A stretch of DNA of 38,440 bases. Origin: GCA-2686765 sp036012725 (GTDB taxonomy: Bacteria > Pseudomonadota > Alphaproteobacteria > Rhodospirillales > 2-02-FULL-58-16). The notes under the pieces are model-generated. The model searched no databases and had not been told where the DNA came from. It was given only the letters and a program-made list of their open reading frames with translations. The stretch covers positions 1 to 38,440 of the forward strand of contig DASCPW010000092.1 of NCBI GenBank assembly GCA_036012725.1, in the 5' to 3' direction. The translations under genes were made by a program, and so were the position numbers. Shown piece after piece: positions 33,644 to 38,440 of the stretch. Position 1 is the first letter of the stretch. Each line of letters begins with the position of its first letter.

Positions 33644-34759
33644 CTACAGGAACAGGACAAGGACGCCTGTATAGCCGTAAAGGCGGTTGTTTGAAATCTC
33701 GCCGTTGGCATAAAATCCGACCACGGGAACGGGCCCAAGAATATCACGGATCAAGGCCATTTCCCCGCCATCCGTGCCGAACATATCGGGGCCACGCGCG
33801 ACACCGGAAAAATAGATGCCACCACGGGGCGCCTCGCCGACACGTTTTTTCAGTTTCCGTAGCATGTCGACAAGATCGGCTTTGGCGCTTTGCGGATCAC
33901 GGCGCACGAACATCACCCGTTCGCCGGGATAAATTTCCTCGCCAATGGCCAGCCAACCGCGGGTGGCATCGATACCGATCAGGTTGCGCACCAAGTAATC
34001 GCCGGTGTCCGAGCCTTCGATGGGGAGCGCGGCATGGATATGACCGGCTATCTTGTTCAAATCCCGGGACAGGGGTTCGCCAACGTCTTCCTTTAAAACA
34101 TCAAATGCCTTCCTGCCGTCGAGACCGATGATGACGTTGTCCAGACAATCGGAAATAATGTGGCTTCCGGCGATCGGCGCGCAGCCCTGGGAAAGCCCCG
34201 TGGCGACCTTCAGGTCCGGCGAGAACAACACCCCGGACAAGCCGCCGCCGGTGATGCGTCCGGCGACCTGATGGCAAGCCGTCCTCGATGAGGTCAGGCC
34301 GCCGACCAAAAATCCCGAGGTCAGCGCCGCCAAATCCTCGATCAAGCCAGGGGTGTTGTCGTTATTGGGATCGCCGTGAACGATTCCGAACAAAGGCAAG
34401 GCGCCGGCGATCCACTCCTTGATGGCGGGGGAAAGCTGTTCAACGCCCTCGCTGATAGTCGGAAATATGCAAAAGGCGTCGTCGGGCAGGGACGCCGCCA
34501 TGACGGCAAGGACCGATTGGTCGAAAAATTCCTCCCCGCCGGCGCAAACGCCTAAGCCGACACTGCCGACCCAGTGCTCGATCCCAGTCTTTTGACGGAG
34601 ATAGGCCAGGATGCTGGAAAAGTTCTCCGCCAGGTTGTCGGTGGCGTAAACGAAGCCCAGGTTGGCCCCTTGTGGAGCGCCGGCCAATGCGTCGATGCAA
34701 GCCTTGGCGGCGGGAGCCCATTCCTCGGCGACGGAATGGGCGGCCTTGAACGCGGTCAT
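33644..34759 (-). CDS. FIST N- and C-domain sensory protein
   Basis: 371 residues with the FIST_N domain (about 30-220, with a GSVGLGVCAGGEE segment and GGLTSSRT) followed by FIST_C (about 225-350), ending in the characteristic GEISNNRLYGYTGVLVLF. The family is thought to bind small ligands such as amino acids and is often fused or adjacent to methyl-accepting or GGDEF modules; here it stands alone with no signalling partner beside it. The ATG at 34759 is well placed. It overlaps nothing; thpR begins 19 bases after its stop. Confidence 0.88.
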   Translation of the reverse strand: MTAFKAAHSVAEEWAPAAKACIDALAGAPQGANLGFVYATDNLAENFSSILAYLRQKTGIEHWVGSVGLGVCAGGEEFFDQSVLAVMAASLPDDAFCIFPTISEGVEQLSPAIKEWIAGALPLFGIVHGDPNNDNTPGLIEDLAALTSGFLVGGLTSSRTACHQVAGRITGGGLSGVLFSPDLKVATGLSQGCAPIAGSHIISDCLDNVIIGLDGRKAFDVLKEDVGEPLSRDLNKIAGHIHAALPIEGSDTGDYLVRNLIGIDATRGWLAIGEEIYPGERVMFVRRDPQSAKADLVDMLRKLKKRVGEAPRGGIYFSGVARGPDMFGTDGGEMALIRDILGPVPVVGFYANGEISNNRLYGYTGVLVLFL

Positions 34760-34870
34760 TGCTGGTTTCCCTTCGCCGGCAAGAAACGGCGCCGCTAAAA
34801 TTTTTGCCGCTCCCCTCGCCTCTAACCAGTCACAATAAGATAAGCCAGGCGGCGGCGCGCCCCTAAAAAA

Positions 34871-34932
34871 ATTCCGGACATTTCATGGCGGCGTTTGTTT
34901 TCATATTCCATGCCCATGGACAAGTCCGGAAT
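34871..34932. promoter_or_regulatory. Long interrupted dyad upstream of the Bax-inhibitor gene
   Basis: Arms ATTCCGGAC (34871-34879) and GTCCGGAAT (34924-34932), with inner CATGG and CCATG segments also pairing, and a perfect TCCATGCCCATGGA palindrome inside. It lies between the divergent FIST and Bax-inhibitor-1 genes, about 80 bases before the latter's ATG. It could be an operator or an RNA hairpin; there is no T-run to make it a terminator. Confidence 0.45.
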
Positions 34933-35012
34933 ATTTGCCGTTTGCTATTGATTTCTGTTGTCTTCATGCCATATTAGTGTCTGGAAATGACAACGGAAAT
35001 ATGAGGTTTTCC

Positions 35013-35774
35013 ATGGCTTTCGGACCAGAAAAAAGATTTTCGCTACGGACCGAGCGGATGTCCCCGGCGACGGCCGGCGCCGCCGAAATCGACGTCGGCC
35101 TCAGGGAGTACATGCTCCGGGTTTACAATTACATGGCTTCCGGCCTGGCGCTGACCGGCATTGTCGCCTACCTGTCGGCGAACACGCCGGCGATTTTGAA
35201 CATACTTTACGCGTTGGGTCCCGACGGCGCCGTGCGGCCGACCATATTGGCATGGGTCGCGATGCTTTCACCCCTGGCTTTTATTCTGGTGCTCAACTTC
35301 GGCCTGCACCGCATGAAAGCATCGACGGTGCAAGCCGTTTTTTGGAGTTTTTCGGCCGTCATGGGCCTGTCCATGGCGCATATCTTTCTGGCCTATACCG
35401 GCACCAGCATCGCGCGGGTATTTTTCATCACCGCCGGCACCTTCGCCGGCATGAGTCTGTATGGCTACACCACCAAGCGGGACCTTTCCGGTTTCGGTGG
35501 CTTCCTGATGATGGGCCTGATCGGCATCATCATCGCCAGCATCGTCAACATGTTCCTGCAAAGCTCGGCCATGCAATTCATGATTTCGGTGATCGGCGTC
35601 CTCGTTTTCGTCGGACTAACCGCATATGACACCCAGAAGATCAAGTCTCTCTACCTGCAATCTGACGGCGCCGAAGTGGCCACCAAAAAGGCCGTCATGG
35701 GGGCGGTGTCGCTCTATCTGGATTTCATCAATCTGTTTATCATGCTGCTGCATCTGTTTGGCGAGCGGCGCTAG
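35013..35774 (+). CDS. Bax inhibitor-1 / YccA family membrane protein
   Basis: 253 residues with seven predicted membrane segments after a soluble N terminus of about 50 residues, and the family block FAGMSLYGYTTKRDLSGFGG followed by GLTAYDTQKIK with the conserved Asp. Members are proposed pH-sensitive calcium leak channels, or in bacteria partners of membrane proteolysis (YccA inhibits FtsH). The ATG at 35013 has GAGG six bases upstream; the frame is open from 34935 but without support. The TAG stop is part of a CTAGAGC string, and a terminator follows. Confidence 0.92.
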   Translation: MAFGPEKRFSLRTERMSPATAGAAEIDVGLREYMLRVYNYMASGLALTGIVAYLSANTPAILNILYALGPDGAVRPTILAWVAMLSPLAFILVLNFGLHRMKASTVQAVFWSFSAVMGLSMAHIFLAYTGTSIARVFFITAGTFAGMSLYGYTTKRDLSGFGGFLMMGLIGIIIASIVNMFLQSSAMQFMISVIGVLVFVGLTAYDTQKIKSLYLQSDGAEVATKKAVMGAVSLYLDFINLFIMLLHLFGERR

Positions 35775-35800
35775 AGCAAGTCACCAGCAATAAATGCCGA

Positions 35801-35837
35801 ACCGCCCGGGGCAACTTGCTTGCGGGCGGCTTTTTTT
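35801..35837 (+). terminator. Rho-independent terminator of the Bax-inhibitor gene
   Basis: Stem CCGCCCG (35802-35808) with CGGGCGG (35823-35829), followed by seven T. An AGCAAGT...ACTTGCT inverted repeat starting at the CTAGAGCAAGT after the stop overlaps it, giving a compound hairpin. Confidence 0.8.
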
Positions 35838-35858
35838 ACCTTAAGGCCTTGCCGGTCC

Positions 35859-36491
35859 TCACGCCGCGGCGCGCCGCAGATATTCCATGGCGGCGTTGAG
35901 CTGGCTCATCCGTTAATGGTCGCCGTGGCTGGAGTCCTGGTGATGGATGCTGGCAAGCCCGCGGAAACGTGCCCCGAGGGCTTTCAGGCCGGGCCTGGCT
36001 CCTGGCGAAAAGCCCAAAACATGGAGGGCGTCATCACGGGATTTGACGCCGTCGGCCAGGGGCTCGAAAGAAAGCACCGAGACGATGGCGCCGAGTCGCT
36101 CCATTTCCTCGCGGCTTGCGCGGCGGCGCATTTGTTCCATCGTCTCGTCCACATGGACAGCCATCTCGCCCCGGTCCAGGGCCAGGGTCCGGCGCACCAT
36201 GTCCAGCGGATATCCCGGCGACATGCGAACCTGAAGGCGCTGTTTGCGTCGCCACAGCCGTCCCCTCGCCGTTCCCGACTTGAGGATAACGGTTTCCCGG
36301 TCGTCACGCTCGGGCCCGCCAGGGTTCGGAAAGGCGGCGACGGTCCCTGGCGGCACCATCAGCACCACGGAACGGGCAAGATCGGCGACATTGACCCGGC
36401 GGCGGCGCGCCAAATCGGCGACGCGGTCGCGAAAAACCCTAGAGCATGGGATCGTATAGGAAAGTTTGCCGGCGTTATGCGGCATCGTCAA
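35859..36491 (-). pseudogene. J-domain-like protein gene broken by a premature TAA
   Basis: Alphaproteobacterial family of unknown role. It opens with SYTIPCSRVFRDRV, then RRRRVNVADLARSVVL and DDRETVILKSG, and ends in a DnaJ-like segment ALHVLGFSPGARPGLKALGARFRGLASIHH. The HPD motif of J domains reads HQD here. The frame stops at a TAA (35913-35915) right after DSSHGDH, but the next 17 codons in the same frame read RMSQLNAAMEYLRRAAA and end at TGA 35859-35861, exactly the family's usual C terminus. A single G-to-T change of a GAA codon explains it. The product loses only its last 18 residues, so partial function is possible. The gene is convergent with the Bax-inhibitor gene, as in relatives. 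Confidence 0.82.
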
Positions 36492-37142
36492 ATATCCCAG
36501 TGGCGGAGGGAAAAAACCATGGCTAGTAGGTAAGCTTTATAAACCATACCATATCTATCAATAAATGAATTTACCCCCTTTGCTAGCCGGGTCAACTCCT
36601 TTTGGAGTTGATGGCCCTCGAATGGTGGTTTTGGCAATCTTCATCGTCATGCCTTGGAGGATAGGGCAAGATGTCATTAGAGGACGCTGGCAATCCCATT
36701 TTCGCCCCGTCAATGTTCGAAAAGTATCCTGAAAATAAAGAAACAATTTCAAAATAAAAATTTCAACACATTGATATTACATATTAAATTCAATTACCAA
36801 GGCAATGTCATGGGCGATGGGATCAGCGCGGCACCTGGTGGCGGTGCAGTTCTCGCGGCAATGCTGTTTCGAAATGCCAACAGTTACCCCTGGGGCCCGA
36901 AAAGTTGAAGCGCGGCCAGCGAAGCGCCTACTGACCTTGCCTCCATGGAGGAACTAAAGACATGCGGGTTTTCAGGCTGAACCAAAAACTGTAGGATGCC
37001 AAAAAAGAGGCGCTCAAGGAGAGCGCACCAAGTGTACGCAGGCATAGCAAAGTTTTGTGCCTGCGTCATTTCAACGAAGATCGCAGCATATGTTCGGAAT
37101 GTGCAAGACAAGAACATAAGGAAGAAAACGGAGGCTTTAAAA
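36492..37142. other. 650-base stretch without a recognised gene
   Basis: The middle (about 36540-36800) is markedly AT-rich against the GC-rich background, with many A and T runs, suggesting imported DNA or a promoter region. The only coding candidate I see is a 32-codon ORF at 36810-36908 (+), beginning MGDGISAAPGGG with AAGG seven bases before the ATG. It matches no family I know, and after its stop the same frame continues open for about twenty codons. I do not annotate it as a gene. From 36996 the frame of the next gene is open, but its likely start is at 37143. Confidence 0.5.
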
Positions 37143-38093
37143 GTGTGGATCAGCGAAACTCTGCTCTTTTACGCGACCTTTGGTTTCGGGATTTTGGTGG
37201 TGGTCGCAATCAGGATCGCCGAGACGAGGTCAAGCGAGGAGAGAGAAGAGAGCGAGCAGAGAGAAGAGAGCGAGCAGAGAGAAGAGAGCGAGCAGAGAGA
37301 AGAGGAAGCGGCGCAGGAGAACATCCCGGGTCCCGGCCGGGTGTTCCGCGACGCGCCCTTTGCGCCGGAGATGGTGGAGATTCCGGCAGGCGATTTCTTG
37401 ATGGGCTCGCCGGGAGACGAGAAACGCCGCTATAGAGTGGAGGGTCCCCAGCACCGGGTCGCAATTCCGGCGCCGTTTGCCCTCGGCAAATACGCGGTGA
37501 CATTTGATGAATTTGACCACTTCTTTCGCGAAGCCGGTCCCGGCTACTGTCCCAGCGGCAACAAATGGGGCCGTGGCAACCGTCCCGTCATCAACGTCAG
37601 TTGGAATGACGCTGTTGTCTATTGTCGTTGGCTGAGCAAGGAAACGGGGCATGATTATCGACTGCCGACGGAAGCGGAATGGGAATACGCCTGCCGCGCC
37701 GGAACGACAACCCCGTTCCATTTCGGCAAGACGATCAGTAGCCAACAGGCGAACTATGGTGGGGACTTCTCTTATGGAAGAGATGGCCACATAAGCGAAT
37801 GCCGTGAGAAGACGGTGGAGGTAGGGCAGTTTCCGGCCAATGCTCTTGGTTTGTACGATATGCACGGGAATGTTTGGGAATGGTGCGCGGATTGTTTCGA
37901 GAAAGACGCATACAACAAGCATGCCGACGTTTATCCAAATATGGTTGGGGATATGGAATCCTCCGGCGAGCACGCTCTTCGCGGCGGTTCCTGGAGCAAC
38001 AGGCCGGGCAACGTGCGCTCCGCCAGCCGCACCAGTGTCGCCGCCGGCAACCGGGACAAACACGCCGGCTTCCGCATTGCCCGGACCTTATAA
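37143..38093 (+). CDS. Membrane-anchored FGE-sulfatase-fold (SUMF1-like) protein with a variable-region-like C terminus
   Basis: GTG at 37143 has GGAGG eight bases upstream and gives 316 residues; an ATG at 36996 would add 49 residues before a membrane helix. After the helix (about 6-24) comes an EREESEQ linker (about 32-55) and an FGE/C-type-lectin fold: MVEIPAGDFLMGSPGDE, NVSWNDAVVYCRWLS, RLPTEAEWEYACRAG, GLYDMHGNVWEWCAD. The C terminus reads LRGGSWSNRPGNVRSAS... ending GFRIARTL. The two catalytic Cys of true formylglycine-generating enzyme are absent, so it should not modify sulfatases. Ser, Thr, Asp, Lys and His occur at positions often Asn in relatives, the pattern of diversity-generating-retroelement targets. 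No template or reverse transcriptase is in view. Confidence 0.8.
   Translation: MWISETLLFYATFGFGILVVVAIRIAETRSSEEREESEQREESEQREESEQREEEAAQENIPGPGRVFRDAPFAPEMVEIPAGDFLMGSPGDEKRRYRVEGPQHRVAIPAPFALGKYAVTFDEFDHFFREAGPGYCPSGNKWGRGNRPVINVSWNDAVVYCRWLSKETGHDYRLPTEAEWEYACRAGTTTPFHFGKTISSQQANYGGDFSYGRDGHISECREKTVEVGQFPANALGLYDMHGNVWEWCADCFEKDAYNKHADVYPNMVGDMESSGEHALRGGSWSNRPGNVRSASRTSVAAGNRDKHAGFRIARTL
37241..37304 (+). repeat. 18-base in-frame tandem repeat in the linker of the FGE-like gene
   Basis: Three full copies of GAGAGAAGAGAGCGAGCA (37241-37294) plus ten bases of a fourth. Eighteen bases is six codons, so each copy adds REESEQ and changes in copy number keep the frame. The copies are identical, which points to recent slippage expansion. 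The product is a highly charged flexible spacer between the membrane helix and the FGE fold. Confidence 0.92.
37971..38093 (+). other. Candidate diversity-generating-retroelement variable region
   Basis: The last ~41 codons of the FGE-like gene follow the pattern RGGSW-x-N-x-P-x-N-x-RSA-x-R ... R-x-x-x-x-GFR-x-AR. Conserved residues use GC-rich codons while the x positions use codons one adenine change away from AAC or AAT (AGC, ACC, AGT, GAC, CAC). That is what adenine-specific mutagenic retrohoming would leave. Two or three codons (AGG, AAA, GTC) need other changes or a non-Asn template. No template repeat, accessory gene or reverse transcriptase is visible before the right edge, so it is only a candidate; non-DGR relatives share the fold. 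Confidence 0.4.
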
Positions 38094-38239
38094 GACCGCC
38101 CCTTGGAGCTTGTTCCCGGCTCCTAAAGCGGCACCCTGCCCGGAGAGCCAATATACCCGGCAGCGACTCTGGTCGTCGCTAATCGGTAGCCATGGAAAAC
38201 GACAGCGAATGAGAGAGTTCGCTAACAGATTAAAAAGAC

Positions 38240-38287
38240 TGGTGCCGCAGGAGAGATTCGAACTCCCGACCCACGCATTACGAATGC
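38240..38287 (-). pseudogene. 3' half of a tRNA-Thr(CGU) gene
   Basis: Read on the minus strand: loop TTCGTAA (anticodon CGT), 3' anticodon-stem strand TGCGT, GGGTC variable loop, T-arm GGGAG-TTCGAAT-CTCTC, acceptor CTGCGGC, A and CCA. The 5' side of the anticodon stem should be ACGCA but reads TGGCA, losing two pairs, and no GCCGCAG acceptor strand follows. Homology thus starts at the anticodon loop, as in the tRNA-Lys fragment at 3300. The end of an IS3-family element lies about 17 bases further on. Confidence 0.72.
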
Positions 38288-38303
38288 CAGGGTTATACCT
38301 GAC

Positions 38304-38440
38304 TGAGGTGGTCCCAGAAAATCGGACAGTTGTTTAAGGTGTATTCCACCATTTGATGGAGGAATACGAGATGACGACACGACGACGGTTTACAGGGGAC
38401 TTCAAGGCCAAGGTCGCGCTTGAGGCGCTTCGAGGCGACA
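38304..38440 (+). mobile_element. Left end of an IS3-family insertion sequence (continues past the window)
   Basis: A terminal sequence beginning TGAGGTGGTCCCAGAAAATC is followed 67 bases later by an IS3-type transposase ORF. The TG start and the GGTCCC...GGACA character of the end fit IS3-family terminal repeats. The right end, target duplication and second ORF are outside the window, so the group cannot be assigned. Confidence 0.75.
38371..38440 (+). CDS. IS3-family transposase OrfA, N-terminal part
   Basis: The first 23 codons (MTTRRRFTGDFKAKVALEAL...) match the start of the helix-turn-helix OrfA protein of IS3-family elements, typically [RK]R.F...FK.KVALEAL.G. A GGAGG eight bases upstream of the ATG supports the start. 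The gene runs off the right edge. In complete elements OrfA is joined to the DDE transposase OrfB by programmed -1 frameshifting. Confidence 0.85.
   Translation, partial: MTTRRRFTGDFKAKVALEALRGD

Noticed and set aside
35913..35915. Programmed readthrough or recoding of TAA in the J-like gene
   Set aside because: TAA is not a recoding codon for selenocysteine or pyrrolysine, no structure is evident after it, and GAA to TAA is a simple point mutation.
37241..37304. CRISPR-like direct repeats
   Set aside because: The copies are contiguous without spacers, in frame, and encode a charged linker; this is a tandem repeat.
37143..38093. True formylglycine-generating enzyme
   Set aside because: The paired catalytic Cys near the C terminus are absent and no sulfatase gene is nearby.
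38240..38310. Complete tRNA-Thr gene on the minus strand
   Set aside because: The 5' anticodon-stem strand does not pair fully, no acceptor 5' strand is present, and an IS-like end starts where the D-arm should be.

Overview
The window is GC-rich, densely coded DNA from an alphaproteobacterium, most like the Rhodospirillales sensu lato. This rests on a DivK response regulator close to the Caulobacter type, a petABC cytochrome bc1 operon, a DUF6111 gene beside a CCA-adding enzyme, and gene orders I recognise from that class: pyrB-pyrC-plsY-dprA-topA-rnr-S41 protease-rpmG, and hldD-lgt-midA-pgeF-prs-rplY-pth-ychF. These are inferences from protein sequence and synteny; no rRNA gene is present.

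Layout. A partial response regulator lies at 1-140 (-). 368-10579 (+) is a pyrimidine / lipid / DNA-RNA housekeeping run (pyrB, a dihydroorotase-like gene lacking metal ligands, plsY, topA, rnr, an S41 lipoprotein protease, rpmG). Between plsY and topA there is a 3' half of a tRNA-Lys gene with its terminator, followed by a 5'-truncated, frameshifted dprA. 10719-12269 holds divK, a moxR gene cut off just after its Walker A motif, and a frameshifted Nudix gene. 12266-13877 (+) is DUF6111 and cca; 13899-14354 (-) is trmL; 14527-17124 (+) is petABC.

17138-22208 (-) is the most interesting block: mtnP, mtnA, a class II aldolase fused to a short-chain dehydrogenase, and an LsrF-type class I aldolase. 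Together they look like a salvage route that turns methylthioadenosine or 5'-deoxyadenosine into DHAP plus a C2 aldehyde and possibly acetyl-CoA. 22382-30112 (-) is the long ychF...hldD housekeeping run. 30206-33079 groups protein-repair-like enzymes: a sirtuin deacylase, a low-molecular-weight phosphatase, an unknown exported Gln/Arg-rich protein, and a fructosamine-kinase family protein. Then come thpR, a FIST-domain protein and a Bax-inhibitor-1 membrane protein.

From about 35860 to the right edge the DNA looks accessory or decaying: a J-domain-like gene broken by a nonsense codon, an AT-rich gene-poor stretch, a membrane-anchored FGE-fold protein whose C terminus resembles the variable region of a diversity-generating-retroelement target, a second tRNA 3' half (Thr), and the left end of an IS3-family element. 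Broken genes (dprA, moxR, Nudix, J-like) and two tRNA halves in 38 kb suggest ongoing gene loss and past integration events, although some single-base frameshifts could be sequencing errors. Palindromic repeats beginning CTAGAGCA sit at gene ends and in several cases supply the stop codon.
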